A stretch of 39,440 nt of DNA. Source: Candidatus Caenarcanum bioreactoricola. GTDB taxonomy: Bacteria; Cyanobacteriota; Vampirovibrionia; Caenarcaniphilales; Caenarcanaceae. Below the pieces are notes generated by a model. That model was not told where the DNA came from and did no database searches. It was given only the letters and a program-made list of their open reading frames with translations. The translations under genes were made by a program, and so were the position numbers. This document shows positions 30,400-39,383 of this stretch, one piece after another (position 1 is the first letter of the stretch; the number at the start of each line of letters is the position of its first letter). The stretch is from contig MOYB01000004.1 of NCBI GenBank assembly GCA_001899385.1, positions 19,597 to 59,036 of the forward strand, written 5' to 3'.

Positions 30400-31982
30400 T
30401 TTTTATCATAAACCATAGAAGTTCTATAAGTTGTAATAGTTAAAATATCTCCTTTTCTAAAAATCTCTAATTTTGCAGAAGTACCGATGGGTCCTCTTAT
30501 TATTTCACTTGCTTGAAATGCATCCATTCCTAAAGTTGAAATTCCATTTACAGATAAAATTACATCTTGTGCTTCTAGCCCTGCTCTTTCCGCACTTGTG
30601 TCAGCATAGACAAAAACAACAAAAGGAGCCATATTTCCATTATAAAGAATGCTTGATAATTGAATTCCAATATAACCCATTTTAGGAAGTTCAGTTGATT
30701 TTAAAGGATTTTTATTTTGACTATTTTCTGTGCCTTTATTTTTTATTATTTTTTTAGCTTTATCGTTTTCTATGTTTAAGCTTTCTGAATCGGTTTTTAT
30801 TTTTTGTTGTGGAAGTGTTATTTCTTCTATTTCCCAAGATAAACCCATTGGAATTTCTTTTAAGATTTTATCTTTTTCAGTTTTCTTTTGTTTTTTTGTA
30901 AGTTTTGGATCTGAAGGTAAAAAGAAGGAAAGCATAAAAATTAATAAAGAAAGTGTACTTATTGAAAATATAATGCTAAATCGTTTTTTTCTATCTGCTA
31001 TTATGTCTGTATTTTTTTGTTGGCTCTCCCAGAAAGCCCAAAGTCCTATAATTATATAAAGAGTAAAAATAATTATTAAAGCAATATTTAGTTGATTTGT
31101 TTTAATAAGATTAAAGAAAGCTTTTTGAAAAATTAAAAAGCTTAAAATAGGAGTAATTAATGATATAAAGAAGAAAATAAAAGCATTAAAATATTCTTTT
31201 TTTAAAAAATGTGCAGACCCAGGCATTAAAAAAGAAAAGAAAGCTCCCCAACCTTTTTGAATTTCATTTTCTTTTTTTTGAATTTCATTTTTAATTTCTC
31301 TTTTTAAAGAAAAGGGCATATTTATTTTCAAAGCAAAGAAGCCTGCTAACAAAAGGAAAGTAAAAGCTAAAATTTTATAAATAATATTTATATCTATTTC
31401 TTCACTTACTACACAGTTATAAATAAAATGACTTAATATTCCAAACATAAAATAAAAACAAGAAATAATTTTTGTTTTAAAGTTATTTTTAGTTAAGAAT
31501 AGTTTTAGTCCGGCTATCCAAAAAAGAGCAAAAAAGCAATGTGCAAATAAAGGTAAGAATCTTGTAAAACTTCCTTCTTTATTTAAAACATAAATGAAAT
31601 TTTCAGCGCCAGCAAAGCCTAATGCGCCGGACAAGCCCAAAGCCATAGGATTATTTGCAAAAATTTCTGAAAAGCTTTTTTTGTAAAAGAATTTTGCAGA
31701 TATTATACCTATTAAAGAACTTATAAATTTTACAAATTCTTCATTTAAAGCAACAAATAAAAAGAAAATAGGAGAATCTAAGCCTATTTTAAATTTAAGT
31801 TGTATTAAATTATTTAACTCCCCAGCAAATCTAGCAAGGAGGCAAGCACTTATAAAGCCTATAATAACACCAAAGATTTTTGTATTTAATTTACGTGCAG
31901 AAAAAAACCATAATAATAATATTGCAGGTATTATACCGGTTGAAAAAGCAAGAAAGAAAATTAAGATTTTTTCAGGGTTCAT
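30396..31982 (-). CDS. PrsW-type membrane protease fused to a PDZ domain
   Basis: The N-terminal half (1-230) is a multi-spanning PrsW-like domain of the CPBP/glutamic-protease type. Conserved residues appear as ALNEEFVKF (Glu81-Glu82), GFAGAENFIYV (Glu127) and the His148 in LFAHCFFALFW. More membrane helices follow (about 245-370), then a Lys-rich spacer (370-430) and a PDZ domain (about 433-520) with PFVVFVYADTSAERAGLEAQ. PrsW proteins cut membrane proteins such as anti-sigma factors. The fused PDZ domain, expected outside the cytoplasm, would bind substrate C termini. It is third in the minus-strand operon after tyrS and a coiled-coil gene. Confidence 0.85.
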   Translation of the reverse strand: MNPEKILIFFLAFSTGIIPAILLLWFFSARKLNTKIFGVIIGFISACLLARFAGELNNLIQLKFKIGLDSPIFFLFVALNEEFVKFISSLIGIISAKFFYKKSFSEIFANNPMALGLSGALGFAGAENFIYVLNKEGSFTRFLPLFAHCFFALFWIAGLKLFLTKNNFKTKIISCFYFMFGILSHFIYNCVVSEEIDINIIYKILAFTFLLLAGFFALKINMPFSLKREIKNEIQKKENEIQKGWGAFFSFLMPGSAHFLKKEYFNAFIFFFISLITPILSFLIFQKAFFNLIKTNQLNIALIIIFTLYIIIGLWAFWESQQKNTDIIADRKKRFSIIFSISTLSLLIFMLSFFLPSDPKLTKKQKKTEKDKILKEIPMGLSWEIEEITLPQQKIKTDSESLNIENDKAKKIIKNKGTENSQNKNPLKSTELPKMGYIGIQLSSILYNGNMAPFVVFVYADTSAERAGLEAQDVILSVNGISTLGMDAFQASEIIRGPIGTSAKLEIFRKGDILTITTYRTSMVYDKN

Positions 31983-31989
31983 TAATAGA

Positions 31990-32352
31990 TTATTTAATAA
32001 AACTTAAAATAAGATTTGAAATAAGAGGATTAGAGGTAAGTCCAAGTATTATAACTACAACAATAAGCATTTTTAATTTGTTTATTTCTTCTTTAAATTC
32101 AAGTTTTATTCCATGGATTTCTTCTTTTATTTCATAAACTTCTTGTTTTGTTGCTAATTGATTAATAAATTGATTTGTAAGTTCAGCCTTTGTTTCTTCT
32201 TTTTGAAGATTACTGCGGATTTCGTATTTTGCATTTACAATATCGTCTATGGAACTTTCCAAAGCATCTATAAAAGAATTTGCTTTTTCTGGACCTAAAA
32301 CGCTAACTAGCAAATCAAGACTTTTTCTTGGAAATGTATATTTTATACTCAT
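31990..32352 (-). CDS. Coiled-coil protein with C-terminal TM (DUF1640-like)
   Basis: A 120-aa protein with an N-terminal globular region (VSVLGPEKANSFIDALE), a coiled coil (residues 50-93: KEETKAELTNQFINQLATKQ through KEEINKLK) and a C-terminal membrane helix (94-115). The layout matches the CCDC90/DUF1640-like family of short membrane-anchored coiled coils, function unknown. It lies in an operon with 23 nt to tyrS upstream and 7 nt to the PrsW gene downstream. Confidence 0.78.
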   Translation of the reverse strand: MSIKYTFPRKSLDLLVSVLGPEKANSFIDALESSIDDIVNAKYEIRSNLQKEETKAELTNQFINQLATKQEVYEIKEEIHGIKLEFKEEINKLKMLIVVVIILGLTSNPLISNLILSFIK

Positions 32353-32375
32353 ATTATTATTATACCTATTAATAA

Positions 32376-33551
32376 TTAGTTTTCAATTTTCTTTATTTTA
32401 ATAAACTTTCTTTTGCCTAACTGTAATATATCTCCAGTTTTTAAATTAATACTTTTAAATTCTTCTAATAATTTTTCATTATTTAATTTAACAGCACCTT
32501 CTTTTATTTTTCTTTTTGCTTCCCCTATTGATTCACACATTCCAGATAAATGCATTATTTGTGCAAGTGTATGCTCTTCATTAAAATCACTAAATTCTTT
32601 TATATCTTCAGGGATTTCCCTTTTTTGAAATCTTTTAATAAAATCTTGTTCTGCTTCCAATGCCTTTTCTTCTGAATGATAAATTTTTATTATTTCTCTT
32701 GCAAGTTGCATTTTTAAATCACGAGGATTTTGATTTTCTTTAAGATTTTCAGGCAATATATTTAAAAGTTGACAATACCATGAAAGCATTTGTTCATCAG
32801 CTAAACTCATAGTCTTTCCATACATTTCATTTGCTGCTTCAAAAACCCCTATGTAATTTCCAAAACTTTTAGACATTTTCTTTTTGCCATCAAGCCCTAT
32901 AAGTAAAGGTGCAAGCATTACTATTTGTTCTTCTTGTCCAAAATGTTTTTGCATTTCCCGTCCAGCTAAAACATTAAATCTTTGATCTTGTCCTCCTATT
33001 TCTATATCTGCTTTTACTTGTACAGAATCATAAGCTTGGAGTATAGGATAAAGAATTTCATGCATATATAAAGGAAAACCTTTGTCTAATCTTTCTCCAA
33101 AAGCTTCTTTAGCAATAATTTGATTTACAGTATTTAAACTCATAAGCTTTAAGATTTCAGCAAGCTTCATATCTCTAAGCCAAGCATTATTATTAACTAT
33201 TTCTATTTTGTTTATATCAAGGATTTTTGCAACTTGTTCTAAATATGTTTCACTATTTTTTTTAACGTCTTCTTCTGAAAGGGGAGGTCTTGCCTCGTTT
33301 CTGCCGGTAGGATCTCCTAGTTGAGCAGTAAAACCCCCTATAATTAAAATAGGTATATGTCCTAAGTCTTGAAATCGTTTAAGGATTTGAAGACAAACAG
33401 TATGTCCAAGATGTAAATCCGGAGAAGTAGGATCAATACCTAATTTTACTCTTAAAGGTCTATTTTTTTTTAATTTAGCTTCTAAAGCTACAATTCCATG
33501 TGGTAAAATTTCTACATTACCACAAGTCAAATATTTAATTTGATCTTTCAT
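32376..33551 (-). CDS. tyrS: Tyrosyl-tRNA synthetase
   Basis: Charges tRNA-Tyr with tyrosine. It is class I, with HLGH (residues 47-50), the tyrosine-binding region, KKMSKSFGN near residue 224, and a C-terminal S4 RNA-binding domain (about 330-391: EAKRKIKEGAVKLNNEKL). The 391-aa length and the sequence following HLGH suggest the TyrZ-like subtype rather than the longer E. coli TyrS. It is transcribed 41 nt downstream of the TadE-like gene and 23 nt upstream of the next gene. Confidence 0.97.
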   Translation of the reverse strand: MKDQIKYLTCGNVEILPHGIVALEAKLKKNRPLRVKLGIDPTSPDLHLGHTVCLQILKRFQDLGHIPILIIGGFTAQLGDPTGRNEARPPLSEEDVKKNSETYLEQVAKILDINKIEIVNNNAWLRDMKLAEILKLMSLNTVNQIIAKEAFGERLDKGFPLYMHEILYPILQAYDSVQVKADIEIGGQDQRFNVLAGREMQKHFGQEEQIVMLAPLLIGLDGKKKMSKSFGNYIGVFEAANEMYGKTMSLADEQMLSWYCQLLNILPENLKENQNPRDLKMQLAREIIKIYHSEEKALEAEQDFIKRFQKREIPEDIKEFSDFNEEHTLAQIMHLSGMCESIGEAKRKIKEGAVKLNNEKLLEEFKSINLKTGDILQLGKRKFIKIKKIEN

Positions 33552-33592
33552 TATTACAGTTTAATATTAATTCTTATATTTTAATAATAAAT

Positions 33593-34708
33593 TTAATTTT
33601 TTACACCAACAGGAGTATCAAAAAGTCTATCATTTTCATAAAAGTCAGCTTCTATATTTTTATGCTTATCTCTGGCAAGTACACCATTACGTTTTTCTGG
33701 AATAACATTTAATTTTAAATTTGGATCAAGAGCATCTTTTCCGATTGTATTTGTTCCAGCTTCTGTTTCATAAATATCATAATTTTTATAATGTTGAAAT
33801 ACTTTTTGAACATCTCTAACCGCCCCGCTTCTTTGTCCATAAGCATCTGATTCGCGTTGACTAGCAGTGTTTCGTCCAAAGACTGCTTCCCCACATTTAT
33901 AAAGTTTACAAGGGATTAATGAGTTGTTACTTGGACAACCTAAAACAGGTTGATCACTTCCAAAACCATAAAATCTAAAAATATTTTTTCTGTTCATTCT
34001 TGCACAAACAATACATTTATGAATTTTTCCTTCTAATGATTTTCTATAATTATTACAATTACCATCACCAGGTCTACATTTATCTCCTTGTAAAATCATC
34101 ATTCTATAACTGGCGTCGCTTGCTTGTTCAATGTCAATTCCCCCATAGCTTCCATTTGAGGAACTAAAACTACTTTTTATAGTGCTTGCACCTGCATTTA
34201 AACACCAGTCAGCATTCATTCCGGGGCTAGGCGGAGCAGGGCATAGATGTCTTGCAGGACTAGAACCGATATAAGTTCCATTATACAAACTACTATTTTT
34301 TATATCAGTACCAAAAATATCTTTTAGTACTAAACTTCTTTCTGTTTTTGGATAAACATCTAATCCATCTCTTGTTAAGACTTTAGGTTGTTCTTCAAAA
34401 ACTTGATTAACGACTTCGTCCATTGCTTTATAGACAGTATTTTTTTTAAGGAGTGCACCCATTGAGCCTTGTCGGGCAGTTGCTCCTTCGCCAGTAAATT
34501 CATCTGCAAGAAAGGAACAGGCTCTTTCTGCTGCTGCTTTAGTTACAGATTCTAATTCCTGTCCTTGTAAATAGGTTATAAGGGACTCTGTTAAAAGAGG
34601 CACCATAAAAAGAAGCACAAGGCATAAGCCTAAAAGCATTGAAAAGATTTCATCAATGCTTGCTCTTTTATTTATAATAAATTTTTTAAATAAATTTTTT
34701 AATTTCAT
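33593..34708 (-). CDS. Cys-rich TadE-like/pseudopilin-like secreted protein
   Basis: The protein has a basic N terminus and a hydrophobic helix (around residues 21-45, EIFSMLLGLCLVLLFMVPLL) followed by a glutamate and a large extracellular-type domain, a TadE/pilin-like layout. The C-terminal domain holds about ten cysteines in clusters (KCRPGDGNC, KCIVCAR, PCKLYKCG), suggesting disulfides. The frame opens at 34738, but ATG 34708 has AAGGAG ahead of it in the palindrome GGAGATCTCC, giving 371 aa. No tad or type IV pilus assembly gene is in the window. The family call is tentative. Confidence 0.7.
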   Translation of the reverse strand: MKLKNLFKKFIINKRASIDEIFSMLLGLCLVLLFMVPLLTESLITYLQGQELESVTKAAAERACSFLADEFTGEGATARQGSMGALLKKNTVYKAMDEVVNQVFEEQPKVLTRDGLDVYPKTERSLVLKDIFGTDIKNSSLYNGTYIGSSPARHLCPAPPSPGMNADWCLNAGASTIKSSFSSSNGSYGGIDIEQASDASYRMMILQGDKCRPGDGNCNNYRKSLEGKIHKCIVCARMNRKNIFRFYGFGSDQPVLGCPSNNSLIPCKLYKCGEAVFGRNTASQRESDAYGQRSGAVRDVQKVFQHYKNYDIYETEAGTNTIGKDALDPNLKLNVIPEKRNGVLARDKHKNIEADFYENDRLFDTPVGVKN

Positions 34709-34860
34709 AATGGAGATCTCCTTTTTCATATTTTCCACAATAACTAATTGAATTATTTAAAAATTTTCTAGGAAATCTTTCTTATTTTCCTTATTTCCTC
34801 CTTAATCTTTAGATATTAATTTATAAGTAAAAGATAAAAATTTATATTAAGGAAAATATT

Positions 34861-36252
34861 ATGGCAGAGATAGAAAAAGTAAAAAATTATACTGTATATA
34901 ATGAAAAAGGTTTAGAAAGAGAAATAGAAAAAACTAAAAAAGCAGAAGAAGCATCAAAAGCACCAATAGACAGTTCTGCAATAGATGTTCTTAATGCAAT
35001 TGGCGAAGATCAACGTAAATTTGTGACATTAAATAAAATACGTGAATATTATACGACTACTTATCCTAGATTATTAAATGATGAACAATTCATAAAAAAT
35101 ACTCCAACTCTTGGAACAACATTAGATGATAAACAAAAAGCGGCTGTAAAACCATTTGAAGAAGATATATATAATTATATAAAAAGTTTAGATACAGGAA
35201 GTGAAGATACTGCTTTAGGAAATAAAATTGATCAATATCCAAAAATTGATACTGGGTGGACATCAAATACTTGGGGTCTTAAACAAAAAGCTGATGGCTA
35301 TAAAGAACCTATAGATAGAGTTTATCATGGAAAAACAACTGATGCTTCCAATAAAACTGATACTTATCAAAAAGCAGAAGAAACTCCTTCAGCTACTAGT
35401 GAAGCAGGAAGCTCAACTCCTCAAAAAGCTTCTTCTTCAGTGTTTAATTCCCCATTAAGTGAAGATGGTCGCATAGATGCAAGAACTATTAGCTCTGGAG
35501 CAGAAAGAGTTTCTAGTACAGAAGATGTTGAAGCAGAAGAAACAACAGAAACAGGAGATATGATGCCTATAGATTATGTAAATGCGACTGAACCAGAAGA
35601 ACAAATAACAACTATATCTGATTTTTATAAAGTTGTGCCTACTGGTAATAATCCTAAGTTCAGACAATTAATTGTTGATATTTTAGACGCAGATTCTCTA
35701 GAACTAATAAATATTACAATTGATAAGTTTGTTAATGAAAATCCAAAGTTTAGTGCTACTCAAAAAATGATTGTGCTTTTAACAGTATTAATAGAAGGTT
35801 TTAAAGCTAATGCAGATAGTTTAGATGATAAAGAAAAAACAGAAATTGCAACTTCAATTCATGAAGTTCTTAAGAATAATACAGAAAATGAAGCTTTTCA
35901 AGATATTTTAAAGGCTTTACCTGAAGATATACAAACAGCAATAAAAGATCAAAATAGTACTGACGGCATAGATTTAATAAAAAAAGATCTTGATTCTACT
36001 GAAGGTACAAATTTAAAAATGGAAGTAAAGGTTAAAAAAGGAAACTTAAGTACTATAATGGATGCTATTGATACTGTTAAAGAAAAACAAGAAGCACAAC
36101 AAAAAGAGGAAAAGCAAAAGGAAGAAAAAGAGGAAATAAGTAAGCTCTTTAGTGATTTTGGCAAGTTAATTGCTAATAATTTAGATGGTATTACGAAGTT
36201 TATGAGTACTGCAACTACTGCAACTGGAGAACAATTATCAGCTGAAGCTTAA
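34861..36252 (+). CDS. Large acidic protein of unknown function
   Basis: I do not recognise this 463-aa protein. It has no signal peptide or membrane helix. An N-terminal helical part (1-130) is followed by a Thr/Ser/Glu-rich linker (150-240) with repeated acidic stretches, then a helical region (250-380) rich in Asp and Glu, a Lys/Glu coiled segment near 405-425 (QKEEKQKEEKEEISKLF) and a Ser/Thr/Ala tail. AAGGA (34849-34853) sits 7 nt before the ATG. It is divergent from the Cys-rich TadE-like gene. It may be secreted by a non-Sec route or be an intracellular scaffold; nothing decides. Confidence 0.78.
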   Translation: MAEIEKVKNYTVYNEKGLEREIEKTKKAEEASKAPIDSSAIDVLNAIGEDQRKFVTLNKIREYYTTTYPRLLNDEQFIKNTPTLGTTLDDKQKAAVKPFEEDIYNYIKSLDTGSEDTALGNKIDQYPKIDTGWTSNTWGLKQKADGYKEPIDRVYHGKTTDASNKTDTYQKAEETPSATSEAGSSTPQKASSSVFNSPLSEDGRIDARTISSGAERVSSTEDVEAEETTETGDMMPIDYVNATEPEEQITTISDFYKVVPTGNNPKFRQLIVDILDADSLELINITIDKFVNENPKFSATQKMIVLLTVLIEGFKANADSLDDKEKTEIATSIHEVLKNNTENEAFQDILKALPEDIQTAIKDQNSTDGIDLIKKDLDSTEGTNLKMEVKVKKGNLSTIMDAIDTVKEKQEAQQKEEKQKEEKEEISKLFSDFGKLIANNLDGITKFMSTATTATGEQLSAEA

Positions 36253-36309
36253 AAAGTATTATAATATAAAGTTATTATGGAATAGTTCTTTATTCAAAGG
36301 AAAATAAAT

Positions 36310-36714
36310 TTGACTGATTTAAGACATGTAGAACCATTTAAACAGTTAGGCTTAGCTTTAATTACTATTAATAATATTTTATCTGGAAAAGAAAGTGGTT
36401 CTGAAAAAATAGTTAGAGATGCTTTAATTCAAAGATTTAAATTTACTATTGAATTATTTTGGAAAACTTTAATGGCATTGTTAAAATTAGAAGGCATTGA
36501 TGCTAAAAGTCCAAAAGCAAGTCTTAAAGAAGCATATAAACTTGAATGGTTAGATAATGAAGATTTATGGCTTAATATGCTTGAAGATAGAAATTTAACT
36601 TCTCATACATATAAAGAAGAAATAGCAAAAGATATATTTAGAAAAATACCTACGTATTACGAGGCTATAAATCAGGTTTATACTAAATTAAAAATAAAAT
36701 ATAATATTCAATAA
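36310..36714 (+). CDS. Orphan HEPN protein, HI0074 family
   Basis: A 134-aa HEPN protein whose RX4HXY motif is intact: Arg94-NLTS-His99-Thr-Tyr101. The start is TTG (36310), with AAAGGA (36296-36301) 8 nt upstream and TATAAT at 36260-36265. It resembles the HEPN protein at 9390-9821 in family but is divergent in sequence. No nucleotidyltransferase gene lies on either side: the next gene downstream converges and the upstream one is the acidic protein. If active, it must be neutralised by a partner encoded elsewhere or have lost toxicity. Confidence 0.85.
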   Translation: MTDLRHVEPFKQLGLALITINNILSGKESGSEKIVRDALIQRFKFTIELFWKTLMALLKLEGIDAKSPKASLKEAYKLEWLDNEDLWLNMLEDRNLTSHTYKEEIAKDIFRKIPTYYEAINQVYTKLKIKYNIQ

Positions 36715-36721
36715 TTTTTAA

Positions 36722-37321
36722 TTAAACTCTTTGTGCTTCTGTAATAACTGTTTTTATTTTGTCTTTTAATAATTGCGAATCACTTATGTCAAGAGGTGGT
36801 TTTTCTGCATAATTTTTAAGTTGCGCTTGTCCAGATTTTATTACTTTTTCTGCACTTTTATTAAGATGCTCCATTTGTTCAAAAATAAGTGCTGCATAAG
36901 CATAAGCATTTTCTTTTATTTCTTCCGCTTCTCTATATGCCTTACTAAGACTCTCTTCTATTTTTTTTTGAGTTTGTTTCTCTAATTCAAGTATATCAAG
37001 CTTTGTTGATTCGTAAAATTTTCTACTTTCTTGTTTTATACTTTCTATTACGGCTGATTCATTAAGAATTTCTTTTGCTTCTCTTTTTGCAGAATCTATT
37101 ATATATTGTGCTTTTTGCTCTGCTCTAGCAATTATTTCTTTTTCTCTCTCTAAGAGTTCTCTTGAATCTGCAACTTGAGATGGTAATTCTGTTATTGCCT
37201 TTTCTATTAAATCTCGTAAATCTTCATATTTTAATAGTTTATAATCTCCTAAAGGTGTAGAAGGGGCGTTCTCTACAAGTGATATCATCAAATCTAAAAT
37301 TTTATATAGACTCGTTTTCAT
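36722..37321 (-). CDS. Coiled-coil protein (DivIVA-like/Vps-like architecture)
   Basis: A 199-aa protein that is largely a long coiled coil (about residues 60-175: REKEIIARAEQKAQYIIDSAKREAKEIL and following heptads) with a short helical N-terminal domain. It resembles the coiled-coil part of F0 subunit b or DivIVA proteins, but no membrane helix is visible. It begins 2 nt after the prohibitin-like gene, so the two are certainly co-transcribed, hinting at a shared membrane-organising role. Confidence 0.78.
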   Translation of the reverse strand: MKTSLYKILDLMISLVENAPSTPLGDYKLLKYEDLRDLIEKAITELPSQVADSRELLEREKEIIARAEQKAQYIIDSAKREAKEILNESAVIESIKQESRKFYESTKLDILELEKQTQKKIEESLSKAYREAEEIKENAYAYAALIFEQMEHLNKSAEKVIKSGQAQLKNYAEKPPLDISDSQLLKDKIKTVITEAQRV

Positions 37322-37323
37322 CT

Positions 37324-38139
37324 TTATTGTTTAGTGTTTTGTATTGCTTGCGTCATAAGTACTGTATTAGAAGGTAGATATATAACATTCGATGAAGTAG
37401 AAAGGATTTTAGCTATATCTTTTTGTGCTTCTATTTTTCTTAACTCAATAAAAGCAGGAGAGGTTCTACTTGCTTCATTTATTATTCTTGCGGATTCAGC
37501 TTCTCCTCTTGCTTGTTCTATTGCAGATTGAGCATTTCTTTTGCTTGTTTCAAGATCTTGTTCTGCAACTTGTTTTCTATTTATCGCATCTATAAAAGAT
37601 TGTGAAAATTCAATTTCAGTTAAAGAAACTTCTTCTATAGTCATGAAATAATCTTTTAATCTTTGTGTTAATTCTTCTTTTATTTTTATGCTTACAATGG
37701 CTCTTTGAGTAATTACTTCTTCAGCAGTTTTGCTTGCAATAATAGACTTTATAACTTCTTTTGGTATAGATGTAAAAATTTTATCTTTATATACTTTGTC
37801 TGATCCAAGACGTTTGTATATCTCTGGAAGTTTTTCAACCATTGGTCTAAAGAATATAGTCATTTTTATTTTTACTGGTTGTAAATCTTTAGAGGCAGCT
37901 TCTGTAAGAGGTACTTCATAGGTTTGTTGTGTTGAATCATAGACTATTACTTGATCAACAAAAGGCATTTTGAAATTTAGTCCTTGAGAATAGACTTTAT
38001 TACCTAATCCAGAGATTACGTTGAATATAATTGCTTTTTCACCAGGCATAATAACAAATACTGGATTAAGCCATACAAAAAAGAAGAAAATAGCGAATAT
38101 CCCAAATGCGATATAACCTAATTGTAATTTGTTATTCAT
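37324..38139 (-). CDS. Prohibitin/SPFH domain membrane protein
   Basis: A membrane helix at residues 7-27 is followed by a prohibitin-type SPFH (band 7) domain (about 28-200) with PGEKAIIFNVISGLG, YSQGLNFKMPFVD, and IEEVSLTEIEFSQSFIDAINRKQVAEQD, then a coiled-coil tail. SPFH proteins form membrane microdomain cages and often guard FtsH-type proteases. The 271-aa length fits prohibitins. It is upstream of and coupled to the coiled-coil gene, and divergent from the response-regulator gene. Confidence 0.92.
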   Translation of the reverse strand: MNNKLQLGYIAFGIFAIFFFFVWLNPVFVIMPGEKAIIFNVISGLGNKVYSQGLNFKMPFVDQVIVYDSTQQTYEVPLTEAASKDLQPVKIKMTIFFRPMVEKLPEIYKRLGSDKVYKDKIFTSIPKEVIKSIIASKTAEEVITQRAIVSIKIKEELTQRLKDYFMTIEEVSLTEIEFSQSFIDAINRKQVAEQDLETSKRNAQSAIEQARGEAESARIINEASRTSPAFIELRKIEAQKDIAKILSTSSNVIYLPSNTVLMTQAIQNTKQ

Positions 38140-38197
38140 GAATTAAAATAAAAAAGGGAATATTATTAAGTATAAAAGATTTTTGGAATTATTTGAT

Positions 38198-38566
38198 ATG
38201 AGCAAGACTATTTTAATAGCAGATGATGAACCTTCTTTAAGACTCCTTGTAAAAGCAACGTTAAAATCAAGGAATTATACGATAGTTGAAGCAGTAAATG
38301 GGCAAGATGCTCTTAAATTGGCAGAACAACTAGTGCCAGACTTAGTACTTCTTGATGTAATGATGCCTTTAATGACTGGTTTTCAAGTATGCTCTGAAAT
38401 GAGAAAAATAGAAAAGACAAAAAATATAGCAGTAATTATTTTAACGGCAAAGGGAGGCGCTGAAGATAGAAATACTGCTATATCTGCAGGTGCAAATCAT
38501 TTTCTTACAAAACCATTTAGTCCCCCCGAATTATTAAAAGCTGTTGATGAAATATTAGCTGTTTAA
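38198..38566 (+). CDS. CheY-like single-domain response regulator
   Basis: A receiver domain without an output domain (122 aa). Key residues are present: Asp9 and Asp10 for metal binding, phospho-acceptor Asp53 (LLDVMMP), Thr83 (ILTAKG) and Lys105 (TKPF). It receives phosphate from a histidine kinase not encoded here. The frame extends to a TTG at 38183, but the ATG at 38198 gives the usual MSKTILIADDE start. The PilZ gene is convergent, 7 nt away. Confidence 0.95.
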   Translation: MSKTILIADDEPSLRLLVKATLKSRNYTIVEAVNGQDALKLAEQLVPDLVLLDVMMPLMTGFQVCSEMRKIEKTKNIAVIILTAKGGAEDRNTAISAGANHFLTKPFSPPELLKAVDEILAV

Positions 38567-38573
38567 TTATATT

Positions 38574-39335
38574 CTAAATATATTGATTAAAAAGTCTTTG
38601 TGGAAGTTCAGAAGAATCGTTATTATTTTTAGTATTTCTTGATTTTTCTTCATTTTCATTTAAATTAAAAGCATCTTGTTGTTTTTGTTCTCCTGCTTTC
38701 TTCATTATTTCAAGAAGCTTTCCTTTGTAATCATGTTCTATAAGTAAAATTACTGATGTAGACTGATCAAGTTTATTAAAGCTTTGTCTTATAAGTTTCC
38801 CTAGAAGCTTAGGAAAATCTTCAAAAGGTTTTTCAAATTCTATTAATATTTTTTGATTATCCGGAAACACCTTTTTACCTGCGAATTTTATAGCAATACC
38901 TTCATTTGAAAGATCTAAACAAGTAGCATTAACTGCTTCTATTTGGTTGTTTATATAACATTTTATTGGGGTTAAAAAGAAAAATCTTTTATTTTGTCTA
39001 CGATTATATATAATTCTTTTTATAGGTTTTGTAATTTCATAGATTTCAAATTGTTCATTATGTGATATTTTCTTTAAAACTTTAGTATCCCAATAATTAG
39101 ATTCATTTGGTCCTGTATATAGTTGAACTGAATGATTCTCTGGAAAATCTATAGAACGAATAGTTAAAAAATTAATTTCCCATTCAGGATTTGGTTTTAC
39201 TGGATTCTTCATAAAGTATTTGCCTTCTTTTTCTTTTACAGCAACAGGTAATTTTATTAGGCAACCATCTCCATAATAAAATTGAGCAATCAATATGGAA
39301 AGATTAGGTTTAGAAGGACTTTCTTCTTTATTCAT
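38574..39335 (-). CDS. PilZ domain c-di-GMP-binding protein
   Basis: The C-terminal PilZ domain (about residues 115-230) carries the c-di-GMP ligands: RRQNKRFF (RxxxR) near 113-120 and DLSNEGIAI (D/NxSxxG) near 140. The N-terminal part (25-110) resembles the YcgR-type domain, so it could be a flagellar or motility brake or another c-di-GMP receptor. A C-terminal charged tail follows (NLNENEEKSRNTKNNN). A TATAAT (39367-39362, minus) lies upstream of its ATG, close to the right-end repeat. Confidence 0.88.
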   Translation of the reverse strand: MNKEESPSKPNLSILIAQFYYGDGCLIKLPVAVKEKEGKYFMKNPVKPNPEWEINFLTIRSIDFPENHSVQLYTGPNESNYWDTKVLKKISHNEQFEIYEITKPIKRIIYNRRQNKRFFFLTPIKCYINNQIEAVNATCLDLSNEGIAIKFAGKKVFPDNQKILIEFEKPFEDFPKLLGKLIRQSFNKLDQSTSVILLIEHDYKGKLLEIMKKAGEQKQQDAFNLNENEEKSRNTKNNNDSSELPQRLFNQYI

Positions 39336-39383
39336 ATTAATAAAATAATAATTATAAGAATATTATACCCAGTAGAAAGATGA

